Shown: positions 1-12,475, counted from the first letter of the stretch. The stretch is 64,000 bases of DNA from Epiperipatus broadwayi (GCA_028023455.1 JAQFVV010000020.1:3827092-3891091), one strand, 5' to 3'. Numbers and translations are program-made. Notes: a model not told the origin generated them from the letters alone.

Positions 1-347
1 TTGAATTTTGGTATTATTAAAGTTGTAAATTATTAAAAGTTCTTGAAATTTATATCCCCATAAAATAAAATGTATAACTGTACACAAGGTAAAAATTATT
101 TTTTTTTATATTTGATGTGTGTGTGAATGGAATGTTTGGAAGTCAGGATGTGAGTTTAGATAGCCATTAAAACATGATCATCATTTCTTATGCTTGCTTC
201 ATAACTGTTATTATGCTTGCTAATAACTGTTATTAAAACAGGCAAAACTCTCCATGCTGTAGTGCCACTCAGTGCAAGTCAAAGTAATCAATGGATGCTA
301 GGAGGCTTGTGCATAAAATTCCTATCTAGTGCCTACTCATCCAATAT

Positions 348-387
348 CCCCATACTAGTTTCTAGCTTATGATTTTCATCAGTGAGG
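348..387 (-). ncRNA. hammerhead ribozyme-like core, family A copy 1
   Basis: Reading the - strand: CTGATGA, a 13-base stem II region, GAAAC, TA, the triplet GTA, then TGGGG. An intact CTGATGA and GAAA frame stem II, and GTA is an allowed NUH cleavage triplet. Stem II and the stem I partner have decayed, so activity is doubtful. Confidence 0.45.
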
Positions 388-878
388 AACCTGCACCTAA
401 CTCTTGGGATCTAATGCAACCTTCCAATAGCCACCTTTTATCTCTACTTAACCAAAAAACTATGAGAATAAAATTGAAAACACAAGAATATTTTCAATTC
501 AAGCTCATTAACTTATATAGTCATATAGGTCTGAACTCAGTTCAATACCCATACATGTTGGTGTCTTTGTTTTTTTAATAACCATAGCGACCACTATCCT
601 ATTAGGCAGGATTGGTTTTAAGCCAATAAATATCACGTGATTACCATTTCTTATGCTTACTCATGACTGTTATTAAAACATGCAAAACTCTCCATACAGT
701 AGAGCCACTCAGCACACACCAGAGTAATCAATGAATTACTGAGTTCAGACTGTATGACTATGTAAGTGTTTTAAATTTTATTCTCATAGTTTTGTAGTTA
801 AACAGAGATAAAAGGTGGCTGCTGAAGGATTGCATTAGATCCTAAGATTTAGGGTACAGTGCCCTCAGATCCAAGGCT

Positions 879-919
879 CCTCACTGATGAAATACATAAG
901 CTAAAAACTAATCTAGGGA
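879..919 (+). ncRNA. hammerhead ribozyme-like core, family A copy 2 (decayed)
   Basis: CTGATGA is intact, but the expected GAAAC reads AAAAC and the triplet reads ATC. It is the same module as at 348-387 in opposite orientation and is almost certainly inactive. Confidence 0.35.
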
Positions 920-1476
920 TATTGGATGAGGAGGCACTAGCTAGGGATTTTATGCATAAATCTTCTGGCATCCATTGATTACTCTGGCTTGCACTGAGTG
1001 GCACTACTCTATGGAGAGTTTTGTCTGTTTTAATAACAGTTATGAGCAAGCATAAGAAATGTTGATCATGTGATGTTTAATGGTTTAATACCAATCCTGC
1101 CTAATAGGATAGTGGTGGTTATGATTATTAAAGAACCAAAGACACCAAAATGTATGGGTACTGAACTGAGTTAGGATCAATAAAACTATATAAGCTAATG
1201 AGCTTGGACTGAAAATATTATTGTGTTTTCAATTTTATTCTCATAGTTTTTGTAGTTAAGTAGAGATAAAAGGTGGATGCTGGAGGTTTGCATTAGATCC
1301 TAAGATCTAGGTGCAGTACTCTCAGATCCAAGGCTTCTCACTGATGAAAGCCACAAGCTAGGCATAAGATAGGGATTTTATGCACAAGTCTTCTGTCATA
1401 CATTAATTACTCTGGTTTGCACTGAATGGCACTACTGTATGGAGAGTTTTGCCTGTTTTAATAAAATTCTTACTAT

Positions 1477-2772
1477 TTGATATTGCTTGGTAATTATAAT
1501 GTGTTGGTTCACATATATTTTAAAACCAGTATATATGGTATTGTGCAAATGGGTATGTGTGCAAGTTATGTGTTAATTTATTATTGACAAATCTGTCTTT
1601 TTCAGTGATTAATTGATATGCTGCTTAAAGACAGGTATCAATTTTGGTATTTTGTGTGGATGGTTTATATTACTAGTGTTTTGTTAAGCCCATCCATGAG
1701 AGATCATGGTGATTTGCTTTGGCACAGGTCAAGTTACCAGATACCCGTTTATTTATTTCTCACCATCCATTTTGCCTTTAGCTTTATGATAGTAGTGTAC
1801 AATTTTAAGTATGTGAGAACATTTAAGGCATGTCTATTTATATAATTGTTTTTCTACCTCTACTACAATTTTATTTTAGAGATGTTAGTTTATTTTTAGT
1901 ATTGAGCTCTTACATTTCGCTGCACATAAACATTAATAAAATTAAACTTGTATCATTATTTTTGCTTAATATCTAGCTGTTTGTAATGTCATTAGCGTTA
2001 TATCTTCACTCTGATTTTTAAATATCGCTTATATGTGTATAGGTATATATATTTGATATTCTGTGTACACAATTGTTAGATAGTTTGAATCTTAAATGGA
2101 AGCGTGAGAACTTCTCAAATAATGTAAATGCCATAATTATAATTTTATAGAGATTATTTAGAAGAGTATATGTTTTATTCTAAATGAGAGAAATGTTTAT
2201 ATCAGTGTAATTTAGAATATTAAAGTTACTAGCTCTTGTAAATATAATTTATGATATTAAAATATTATTATCTTGTTTTATAAATATGTTATTATTCATT
2301 AAATACGTTTATGTTTTGCTTTCATCGCCATCACCACATCCCTTCATTCAGAAAATCTAATTTAATAAAGTTTTATTAAATATTGTGATATAAGAGAGTA
2401 CATTTCAAAAGCCACCTTTAAACTTGTTGTTTATTCAATTTATTCATCATTTATGTAACATGTGTATTAGTTTAAAATAAATATTATGTTGATATATCCT
2501 TATTACAAGTGTGCTTAATGATGTAATCGGTAGTATAAAAGTATCATTTCTACCCGCTGCGTTATTTTATTATTCATTGTACAAGTTCATATATATGAAG
2601 ATATTAGGATAAGATGTGTCTATAGGTCTTACGAAGATGAATATTCATATGAAAAGAACGTTGAATGTTTGAAGAATGTTTTATTTGCTATTCATCTGTT
2701 TATGTGAAGTATTCAGATACTTAGATATTACATATTTGCATCTTTTCATTCATTTTAGACATATAATATAGA
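1477..2772. other. AT-rich stretch without recognisable gene
   Basis: No coding region can be supported. A 75-codon open frame at 1618-1845 has a hydrophobic C-terminal half and a CAG-ending T-rich tract just before it, but no family resemblance and no partner exon. Confidence 0.5.
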
Positions 2773-2867
2773 TTTGTCAAGCGTTGGTGGGAGTGGTCAG
2801 CGCAGTCGCCTTACAAGCAGTTATCCCGGATTCCCGGCCGATGCTTTGACACATGAAAAAAATAAGA
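2773..2867 (+). mobile_element. tRNA-like SINE, copy 1
   Basis: The head TTTGTCAAGCGTTGGTGG is shared with the copy at 20162. It contains an A-box-like GTGGTCAGCGCAGTCGCC and a damaged B box (GGATTCCCGGCC), and closes with CCGATGC TTTGACACATG and an A-rich tail. GCGTTGG and CCGATGC pair like a tRNA acceptor stem, and the pairing extends outward through TGTCAA/TTGACA. The GC content is much higher than its surroundings. Confidence 0.6.
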
Positions 2868-4425
2868 TTACAGAACTATAAGAAGAAAAGAAAATATTTA
2901 ATGTATAAAAACTTGAATGGTTATTGCATTTAAAAGTGTTCAAGAGTTTAGTACATACTTATTATATTGTATCAAGTATAAATATAAACACTGACATATA
3001 AATATAATAAGAACCAAGTAAGTAGATTTTATTTTAATAAGAATCTGAAATTACAATAAGAACCTAAGATAAAATTTTAATAAGAACCTAAGATTGTATT
3101 ATTTGTGTTTATATTATATTTTGTCTATATGAGGACTCATCCTGTATTGTGGGTAAAATTCATACTCATTATGGTATCAGTGCGATCACACATGGTTACA
3201 ATTATTGTGGGTCTTTGACAACCAACAGGTGTTGTCTCTGCTTATATGGTTACAATATATACACACATAAAGACGTGCAAAAGATTATATAACAAAGGTT
3301 ATTTATGGTACAATTAATAGTTGTAGTGCTGACGAAAATAATTAAATAAAGGATTATGACATATCCTTTTACATGAGATGAGAAAGATACCTATCAGTTT
3401 TTTAACAGCTTGTGAAACCAAAAATAGTGACAACACACACACACACACATATATATATATTAATAATTAATAGACGCTATAAAATATAAACTTATAATCA
3501 AGCAAAGTTTTCTCCCTACTTGTAAAAGATATATACATATATCAAACCATCAACATGAGCTATTAACACGGTATAGGGATGCCCGTGTTTGTATAGTGAG
3601 AAAAGATAGTCTAGAAATTTTATACACTAATGGATAATTGCAACATAACGGATTTTGAGATAAAGAAATGCTTGTAAATTTGGAAAAAAAAAATTGATTA
3701 TATATTCCATAGCAATACATTAATTTAAATGTATATTTCATTTCTAGGCACTTCTATTTTTGTGGAGCTATAAGACTGGTAGGTATCTTCATCTCATGTT
3801 AAAGCAGTATGAAGAGGAGTAAGCAGATATTTTAGCCCTCCACTTGCTTATTTTGTTCTATCGTATAACTATTAATTTATACATACGTGTGTAAATCATT
3901 ACGCTAAAAAAAAAAAAAAACTAATGTAAAATAAATAGAAAATTCCAAACACATACAATTTTTTTAAATATTTTTGTTCTAAATATTAGTGCTGCTGAAT
4001 TTAATTCTAAAGTCTAAAACGGACTATTCGATTAATCTATTATTTATGCGGTTTAATGGATGACACAGTAGGGACTTGAGAAATTAAAGTCCCTGGCTTG
4101 AAGCTTAACCTGAAATTTCGTATGCTCTAAAGTCACATGATCTTGAAAAGCTAAATATTCTAATATCTTTTTTTTATTTAGTCATACTGCATTCAAAATG
4201 TTTTATATTTGAAGTGAATCTGGGAAAATCGCGAAATAAAATAAATATTCAATAAGTGGCCTATTATAATTAGTAATTCTTCGATTGGCTCTTGCAGCTA
4301 TAAACTAAATGTATAATAGCTTAGTAATGGTTTTAATAGTTAATTCGGCCATAATAAATTATTTAAGTATTCATTTTTTTACTACACGTGAGCACGCACT
4401 AGATAACATTTCTATTTGGTAAACA
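2868..4425. other. upstream region of the FBXO39-like gene
   Basis: This AT-rich stretch contains a short (AC)n(TA)n repeat near 3431-3461, an A15 run near 3906 and no coding region. It should contain the gene's promoter, but no TATA box with an initiator at the right spacing was found. Confidence 0.4.
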
Positions 4426-5407
4426 ATGTCAAATTGGATGACTTTACCAAGCATCATTCTTGAAAATATTTTTTACTATCTAGGTGATAATGACCGTGTG
4501 TTCGCTTCTAGAGTATGCAAATCATGGTCAAAAATATTTTATTCCCCAGCTTTATGGCATGTTAAACATTTTGATTTGAATTTATTTGCCGACAATCGTT
4601 CTAATCATCTTAAAGCAATAGTTTTTGCTCAAAAATTTGGTTGTTATTTAACTGAATTAACAATTTCGTGCTACCCTAAATGGGGAATTCGCACGCCATT
4701 TTTACGTAACTTAGTTCAGGAAACGTTAACCAAGTTCTTTTCAGAAATGTTAGGTCGAACTCAGTTGAAAAAATTTGTTATGCAGCTTCTTCAATTTGAA
4801 TATTTTGAATGGAGGGAGGATATGCGGACAAAGTTTGTTAACGCCTTAAGTGCATTCCTTGAACAACAAAAACAATTACTAATTTTTGATATGGCCCATG
4901 CTGGAGCTAATATACAGGAAGGCTGCCAAATTTTGAAAGCTATATGTTATGGAAGTGGGCACCACTTAACTACTATTAATATTCATGATTTTTTCAACGC
5001 TCATCAAACAATTTATAATAATGTTACGTTTTTAAATTCTATTGAACAATTAAACAATTTAAAATTTTTTTATTGCAACTATAACTGCTTTTCAAATGAA
5101 ATCGTTCGCCGTCTGACTAACAATTGCGCTAGAACTCTACAAAATATACGACTTAAAATTAATATTAATGATCCTTATTCTCATACAATTGACAAAGATT
5201 GTTGGCTAGATATATGTGAAGCATCTCCTGCTTTAATGTTATCCATCACTATTAAAGGAGTTATTCCTATAGAAAGTATACTTGCAATATTAATAAAAGA
5301 ATTACCTATCTTTTCATTAAGACTTTCAACTTCATTTCCAATACATGAAGAATCTTGGAAATTAGCTGATTTGACTAGTCATCTTTACAACTTTTCTAGT
5401 ACCTTAG
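4426..5407 (+). CDS. FBXO39: FBXO39-like F-box protein, exon 1 (residues 1-327)
   Basis: F-box proteins bring substrates to SCF (Skp1-Cul1-F-box) ubiquitin ligases; the substrate of FBXO39 is not known to me. The F-box spans about residues 5-50 (LPSIILENIFYYLGD, then RVCKSWSKIFYSPALWH). The rest resembles the leucine-rich-like body of vertebrate FBXO39, with matching stretches FGCYLTELTIS, EGCQILKAICY, a NYNC block and the ELPIFSLRLS region. The ATG has an in-frame TAA two codons upstream and a favourable AACAATG context. The open frame runs on to 5430, but the exon should end at 5407, where TTAG meets GTAAAA. That leaves one base of a split Glu codon, which exon 2 completes in frame. The family assignment rests on remembered similarity along the whole length. 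FBXO33 or another F-box/LRR paralogue is less likely. Confidence 0.85.
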
Positions 5408-5465
5408 GTAAAACAAAATATTTATGTTAAGTGAATGTCCAATATATATATATATATATTCGCAC

Positions 5466-5771
5466 ACATATATCTGTTCTTAAAACAGGCAAAACTCACT
5501 ATACGTATGCCACATACAGCAAGCTATAGTAATCAATGAATGCCAGAAGGCTTGTGCATAAAATCCCCATCTAGTGCCTACTCATCCAATATCCCCAGAC
5601 TAGTTTCAGGCTTGTGGTCTTCGTCAGTGGGGATTTTATGCACAAGCCTTCTGGCATCCATTGATTACTCTAGCTTGCTGTATGTGGCATACGTATAGTG
5701 AGTTTTGCCTGTTTTAACAACAGTTATACACAAGCATAAGAGATGGTGGTCATGTGACATATATCTGTTCT
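5466..5771. mobile_element. family-A foldback element with 15-bp target duplication
   Basis: The element body (5481-5756) lies between two exact copies of ACATATATCTGTTCT (5466-5480 and 5757-5771). The arms run inward from TAAAACAGGCAAAACTCAC on the left and its complement on the right. They share a CTATACGTATGCCACATACAGC stretch, GGCTTGTGCATAAAAT and TCCCC. The right end carries about 45 extra bases (to GTCATGTG) that the left end lacks. A hammerhead-like core lies near the centre on the - strand. It is located 60 bp into intron 1 of the FBXO39-like gene. Confidence 0.8.
5591..5634 (-). ncRNA. hammerhead ribozyme-like core, family A copy 4 (best preserved of family A)
   Basis: On the - strand: ATCCCCA (stem I, 3' side), CTGACGA (conserved box, N7 = C), 13 bases for stem II, GAAAC, TA, GTC (cleavage triplet), TGGGGAT (stem I, 5' side). 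Stem I is a perfect 7-bp helix. Stem III would be only AC/GT with a two-base loop, as in the minimal hammerheads reported from Penelope-like elements. Stem II is weak (AG/CT, a mismatch, then C-G). Every invariant core base is present. A chance match cannot be excluded, because the palindrome supplies pairing by itself. Confidence 0.55.
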
Positions 5772-7189
5772 CATACACACATATATATATATATATATAT
5801 CATCACACAAATATGCACATACATAATCCAATTTAAACGAATCACATACGCATTGTATATACATACAATACTTTTGCACATTTGCATATTAAATCATATA
5901 TGTATTTGAAACGTTTTTATACTAACACTGGAAAATATAAAGAGGACTAACATGCATTTGTAATGAAGTAATCTCTTCAGTCAGCTTAGGTCACCACATT
6001 TTTCCAATTTACCTTTATTGCCATTTTGTATTTAAGATATGCATCACGTTATCGATAATCTTTTAATGTTACATAAACGATAACCTTAGCTATAGTTGTT
6101 AATTTTTATTAGGCATGATCTTAGTTTTTTAATCCTTTTGCTTTTGTGCAAGTTCTTTTACATTTTTAAATCTCAACTTATTGTTCTACACTTCAAACAT
6201 AAGATAACGGATAGTGGGGAAAATGCATATAATATGTACGGTGCGATTTGACAGAACGGGTCATTTCGATTAATTCAGGTCATCACGAACTTTCAAATGT
6301 TGTTTGGGCAAACATTGCATTTGTGGACGGGCATTCATGTCAGTCTTTAAATAAATATACAAATGATTGCCAATCACTTTTTATTAAGAAAATTATAAGT
6401 TTTTATTATTAATATAAACATGTTATCGTTTTTTTTTTCAATGTTTCCGTCCTTGTCTCTAATGTATAAGATCTTATAAGACGTTTTAAATTACAAGTTA
6501 TTGTTCCAATATTTTAACACTGCATCCAAAGAATATGATTCCTAAGATGAATTTTGATTTCACTAGTTTTTTCAATTAAGTCAGTCCATTCCATCCTCCG
6601 AAAAATCTTTATAATTGATCCTTATTTAAAGTAAAGTGTGCTATATTTATTTATGATTAACTAAAGATTTGTGAAGACTAATTCTCTTTGTAGTATTTAT
6701 GCTACGTCTCATCTAGTTAGAGTTAGTAATTATTTTCGAAAAATGCAAATTTTATTTATACCTTTCAAATACATTCATTTAATAATAATAATAACACACA
6801 GGTTAGATTTTTATACTAATTCTGTAAATTTTATGAACAGTTGAAAATATCAAAAATATAAAGTTTGATTTTTTCTAAAAGTCCTAATAATTTCAACTAG
6901 ATAATAGAAATAGTTCAATTATTAACTACAAATGCAACAGTATAATTATAGATATTATATTTTCTTTACCAATCTATTTTTAATAAATATATAAATAATA
7001 ATCCTTAGTTTTTATTAATTTAAAAATTAGACATCTCCTTAATTTCAAACACAGACTTTAATTTTTATTTAAGATCATACAACATTATGACATTATGTAT
7101 CATAGATATTTTTTCGTCTTCTGTAATCACTTGCTTAAACTTTGAAAATAATTAGTGATTTAAAAAATAATATATATAAATTAATCCTA
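5772..7189. other. intron 1 of the FBXO39-like gene, AT-rich, no gene seen
   Basis: A (TA)n tract adjoins the foldback element at about 5782-5802. A short ATA run lies near 6782. Nothing coding is supported. Confidence 0.45.
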
Positions 7190-7715
7190 GAATTAAGCTT
7201 AGTTGGAGTGTTTTTGATAGAAATAACTTAATATTAAAAAGAAATATGCCTATGTGTTTGAAAACGAAGATTTTTAATAAAAATGTGTTATCAATTCTTA
7301 CTTAAATGTGTGTTATTGGTTCTTACGTACAGATCTGAGACTTGGGTATTTAACAAAAGAGCAATACAGAGATTTCATGACACTCAACGAAGTATAGTGA
7401 GATGTATGTTAGGAGTAGCAAGAAGAGGTCGAAAACGAAATACATGCGGGAGAAAACAAACAGATGTTACTTACATCAGGAAAGAATTGAAGTGGAGTTC
7501 GGATCGACATACTTCTAGAAGAAATGATAGTAGGTGGACAGTTGGAACCTTAAATGGGATTCCAAGTGAAAGATACAGTTTATGAAATGGATGGATGAAA
7601 TAAGGAAGTATGCTGGGATGGTATGGAGAAGAGAAACTAGAGTTTGGAGAAGATGGATTAAACTTGTAAAGATCTTCATTCTGCAGTGGAATAATAATCG
7701 TTGAAAATAATGATG
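7190..7715 (+). pseudogene. RTE-type LINE, 3' end fragment (5'-truncated, decayed)
   Basis: The longest frame (7283-7585) reads VLTYRSETWVFNKRAIQRFH, then RSIVRCMLGV, LKWSS and DSRWTVGTLNGIP. This is the usual C-terminal region of RTE-clade reverse transcriptases ('LPVLTYGSETW...', '...LKW.WAGHVAR..D.RWT'). Upstream bases in another frame still read like the preceding 'RI.LAWSAF...' segment, so there is at least one frameshift. The 3' end, with a CTGCAGTGG-like stretch and a GAT-rich tail near 7680-7720, matches the end of the longer copy at 32700-34215. The copy is 5'-truncated, as is typical of target-primed retrotransposition, and lies in intron 1. Confidence 0.75.
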
Positions 7716-7724
7716 ATATATAAG

Positions 7725-10700
7725 TAAAGCATTAAATAGGAACAAATAAAGTCATACACCTATTAATAATATTAAAAAAGATACATTTCATTATTAATAA
7801 AAACTAAAATCTATATACCTGAGATTAGAAATGGGCATTTTTACAGATGTAGTGAAAAGTAATACTCAGTATATTTATTTAAAAAAAAATTATAATCAAT
7901 AAATGAATGCAAAAGTTCAATGATTGTAAAGTATGTATATTTCTTGGTACACATTATATAATTACAGAAAAATGGTAAACAACATTTGGAAGCATATACT
8001 GACGATCTAACTGAAAATATCTATTCATTCAAATTGTATTTTGAAGATAAGTATGCGTAAGATCTTGCAAATAAGTATTAACAATAACAGATAGATGTGA
8101 CCTTTAATAAAAATTAAAGTTCATATTTTAGGTTAAAAGAGATGCTAGTTCTCACTGTGGCCGCTAGATGGTGAACATATTATAGCAAAGAGAGGCTTCA
8201 ACTTTTAAATATTGTGTTATGGCAATTATTGTTAATTCAGTTGAATGCTATCAGATTCTACTAGAACCTAGATGTTTATCCTCCTTCAACATTATCACAT
8301 CAAATAATAATCACTGCTGAATACTTCTTACCTTCCTTCTTTTCATATACTAGCAACATACCAACAAGTAGTGTCTGGCATTCTCTCTCAGATCTAGGAA
8401 GGAATGAAACATTAATAAGAAGGCAAACCGAAGATATTAATTGGCCAAAGGCTATATAAATGTATACATCCATAACAACACAAAATCATTCTTAGTCAAT
8501 GCTTTAATATTTAACTTTGATATTCTAAATATTAGAATGAAGTAAATCTATGTCAGTATTTTATTAGTATTTAGTATATGTTGAATCAAATTGATTAAGT
8601 GAATGAGGTCGTGAGAACATTACACATGTTGTTAGGAATTAACAAATAGAATTACAATTAAGTGTTGCCGCCACGTCATTAACATCCCATTTCAAACATG
8701 AGCAGGTCATACAACAATAAAAAACGAACTAAATATTTTAGGAAAAGCGCAGTATGCGATAAAAACTAAATTAAAGTGAAATCAGCAACCATCACTTCTT
8801 AGATGATGAATAGATTTCTCAACTTTAAGTGGCACTACAGTAGCAATGAAATATTAATTATTAAGATGAATTTTACTATTCAACATTTTCTTTAACTTTA
8901 TCACATTTTAAATAAGACAGTATTCTAAGCATTTGCAGATAGTCATATAAATTTTTCAAAATTACTGAATTTGTTTACTTCTAAACGCAAGGAGTTTCAA
9001 GATACCAAACTGTACTTTGTTAACACATATTAACACACACATCTATGCTTTCACATATTATATGAAATTTGTTTTTGGTAATCAATTAAATCCTAAGAAA
9101 ATTCTTTTATATATATATACTAGATATATCCGCGGATTTGCTTGCATTAAATAGAATAAAAGAATAAAACACGGCAGCTTCTATATTTACATATTCATGA
9201 GGTGACATTTCTAAATCAATGCATATGTTGTGAAATAACATACTTTAACTATTTCCCACAAAAATTGTAAAATATTAATAGGTTTGGATCATGAATTCCG
9301 ACATAAAATGTCAGTATGTTTTATATAGTTGTAAATCATTTTCAATGCGAAAGTCATAAAATCTTGCAAACCACTTGAAAACATTTTTGTGTCTTATAGC
9401 TTTATTGTCACACACCATTTGAATAATTTCAAATGTTTTTGTAACAATTTTGCCGACTTAAGACAAAATTTAATTTTAAAATATTGTTTCATTATGGGTT
9501 AAGATATAACACACATTGTTACATGAATGCCACTTTACGCGGAGTTAGAGCCATGCTAATTGCATGCTTTTGCTCTGAATGAACAATGTGCAAGATTAGT
9601 ATTTTTTATTCATGCCATTTTTAATGATCTAGGAGTAAAACAATGTCAATAGATTACATATTTGTATGGTAGTCAGTCCAAATTTTTATTTGAAGGCAGG
9701 GGTATTTTAAAATATTCCTAAAAATAAATGTTTTCATTTTTTTACATTCTTTATGAAATGTACCACGTATTTAATTTATCACTAAGTAGAGAGGGAACAA
9801 ATTGAGAGAGTATACTTAAGGAATAATCTTAAAAAAAATTGATCAAATGCAGTAGTATAACTGATCGTGTCGCATTCACATACAAGACAAGAAAGCATGA
9901 AGAATGATTAATATCTTATATAATCTAGAAAAGAAGAAACAAAATCTCCAATTTCAGAAAACCGGAATACTAAACACGATAAAATGCCAGTCAAAAGATT
10001 TGTGGTTTGCAAGAAGTGCGAACCCATTAATTTAAATTAATTATTGGATGATAAAATAACGACAGGTGAGCAAACTGAAATTACAAAGAGCTTCCAGAGC
10101 ATTTAGCAAGCGTTAATAATAAAATTTTATATTACGCAAGCCTAGAAAAATATAACTCACAATACATTCTCCAATAAATAAAATGGAAAACAAACTTAGA
10201 ATCTTAAAACTTAGATTCCAAGACATACTATAAATACAAAGATAAGAAAATACATATAATAATTATGAGATTAAATAATTATTAAAACTTTATGCAACAG
10301 ATTAACTTTTAGATTAAGCAGAAGATTTAACTAGAGATTTATATAGCCTGGAAAGAATAATAAATATTTTACCTTATGGTAAAGCAGAGTTTATGCAGTT
10401 TGCAATGAGTGCACACATTTATTTTTAAGTCAACTTTAAGGTATCTTCTCCTCTTCATAGTGGCAAGAGTAGAGACATACTTTTGGATCCTTTCTAATTC
10501 AGTCTTTCATGGTATGATTGGAAGAACAGCTTGGAATCAGGAATCCGTCTTTAGGTAAGTTAACAAGGCATGTTGTAGGTTTGAATACACATAGCAGTGA
10601 ATATAGTCATCTTGTGAAAGCAAATGTAGGCAAGAATACAACATCCACTTAACGACAGGTATCAGATAATAATTTTTATTAACAACATTCCAAAATGTGT

Positions 10701-11870
10701 ACAGCAACTTTTGAAAAAAATATGTCCGGACTGTAAACACAATATGAATCTCAGCAGGCTAATATAAATGTGTCATAACGAATAGTAGAATTATAAGCAG
10801 CTGAATCAATCACTTTCAAGCAGAATTAGCTTGGTCAAGCCATGAATAAAAATATGTCCAAGATTTTTGGGGTTATTTATATCCTCTATCTCCCACGTAA
10901 TCTTTCTTGTTTTTTAATTATAAGACTTAGCCCAGGACAAATCTCTATCTCCCGCTCAATCTTAATTAATAATTCTAATCAGGGATTATCTTACATAAAA
11001 AACAATACAAAATTAAATCTCCACTTTTAAAATTAAACTAAAAATGGATTGTAATTAAAATAAAAAAAACAGGAATGCAATTAACTTTTTAAAGTAAAAG
11101 CTTTCTGGAAAAAAAAAAACCCAAAGATTAAAACTTTTAACTTGGAATGTTTTTACAATTTGATTTAAAGAAAAAATAAGTGTCAGAAGAAACTTATTTT
11201 AAACTAACAAATAAATCTGTTGAAGACAAAATTTAAAATCACAGAATTTTAAAATATAGCTGCGTATATGCACTATATCCTATAAAACTTTTAAATAAAT
11301 TTATAAAATAAAACTTAGTATTAATTTTGCAAAGGACCTTTGAAGCTGAGAAAATCTCCAGTTCAATATATAAACTCTGTTTTGGCACTCTATATTAGTA
11401 TGAACAATGGCAGAGTATATATATTATTTAAAGTATTATTTGAAATTTTTTTATTTATACATAGTCAAATAATTGAGTGTGACTGTGAAATTAAAATTTT
11501 TACTAATCTAATAGATTCTAATGTTTATCTAAACTACATTTGTGACAAAAAAAACTATATCAATAATCCTTCTGATTAAGTCTTATTCTATCTCTTTCTC
11601 AGTCTGACTTTGGGTAACTTGACAATAATACAAATGATTTAATTGTTTATATATTTATCAGGCACAATCGTTTAAAAATATGTATTCATGTTTGAAATTT
11701 CAAGATTCATATAATCAATCTTTGAGCAATTAGAGAAATTAAAGCATCCTGACCCAAGAAATAGCCTAATATATGATTACATAAAGAGACAACTTTCTAA
11801 AAATATAAAAAATATATTAAAAGAATAAAAACACATGTTCCGTGTCATTTCACTCACATCAATAGTAACA
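7725..11870. other. intron 1 continued: AT-rich, no recognisable gene
   Basis: No coding region is supported. A CTCF-like motif (CCGCTAGATGGTG) lies at 8161-8173. The frames near 10537-10740, 10842-11030 and 11340-11579 have no family resemblance. Confidence 0.45.
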
Positions 11871-11871
11871 G

Positions 11872-12472
11872 TGTGGAGAAACATGGGTGAACTTGGGATG
11901 ATGGAAAACTATCTTCATCTCCAAATAAATAAAATATAAAATTAAATATGAAAAGAGTGAGCATGAAAGATCAGTCCAGAACTAACTATAAGTTCACCAG
12001 CATTACACAAAAGTAATAATCATTCATCATCATGAATGATCAACAATAAAAAATAAATCAGCCAATCTTGTGACTGTATTAGAAAGTGGTTCACTAGAGA
12101 CCAGGCTCATTATTTAGCCATTGCAAAACCTAGGGTAGGAATACAGACAATAATTATCAGGATGCACATACTTAGGTGATATTCTATCAAAATACAACCA
12201 TAAGTCAAATATTGTTGATGTACCAAAGTCATCCTGACCGTCTTCAAAGCTTTGGCTACTTAGTATCATTAATGCACTGTCCAACTATAAACTAAATTTC
12301 TAAAGAAGTAAATATAATGAAATGTAATGTGTGGATTTAGGATATCCTTTTTGCACCAACAGGATCATCATTTGGATGTCCATAACAGTAAACATAAACC
12401 CCTACTCAATATAACTTATGCACACATCTAGCCCATGAAGCAGTAACTCTATAAACTATTACTGTGTGCAAG
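11872..12472 (+). repeat. dispersed repeat, copy 1 (pair of 57897-58650)
   Basis: It aligns in order with 57897-58650 through many short blocks: ATCATCATGAATGATCAAC, CAATCTTGTGACTGTATTAG, CAGGCTCATTATTTAGCC, TTGCACCAACAGGATCATCA, CATCTAGCCCATGAAG and TACTGTGTGCAAG. The second copy starts with TGTAATGGG beside an (AT)n tract, which suggests both derive from one LTR-like family. No coding capacity is visible. Confidence 0.65.
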
Positions 12473-12475
12473 AAA

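Larger units (their letters stand above)
173..1476. mobile_element. cluster of family-A foldback elements (hammerhead-bearing)
   Basis: The same sequence module appears at least four times in alternating orientation. The landmarks AAAACAGGCAAAACTCTCC, GGCTTGTGCATAAAAT and CCTACTCATCCAATATCCCC occur forward at about 230-350 and partly at 670-730. They occur as reverse complements at about 905-1045 and 1370-1470. An outer pair (CACTATCCTATTAGGCAGGATT at about 592-613 and its complement at about 1093-1114) makes the block a large imperfect palindrome. Hammerhead-like cores sit at 348-387 (-), 879-919 (+) and 1326-1345 (+, half). It is related to the compact copy at 5481-5756. No protein is encoded: the short frames here are shadows. 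Confidence 0.75.

Noticed and set aside
1618-1845. 75-residue frame with a hydrophobic segment and a CAG just upstream
   Set aside because: No homologue, no donor site and no partner exon. AT-rich DNA gives such frames by chance.
5408-5430. Exon 1 frame continuing to a stop at 5430
   Set aside because: A GTAAAA donor at 5408 joins in phase to a family-matching exon 2. The last seven codons have no counterpart in FBXO39.
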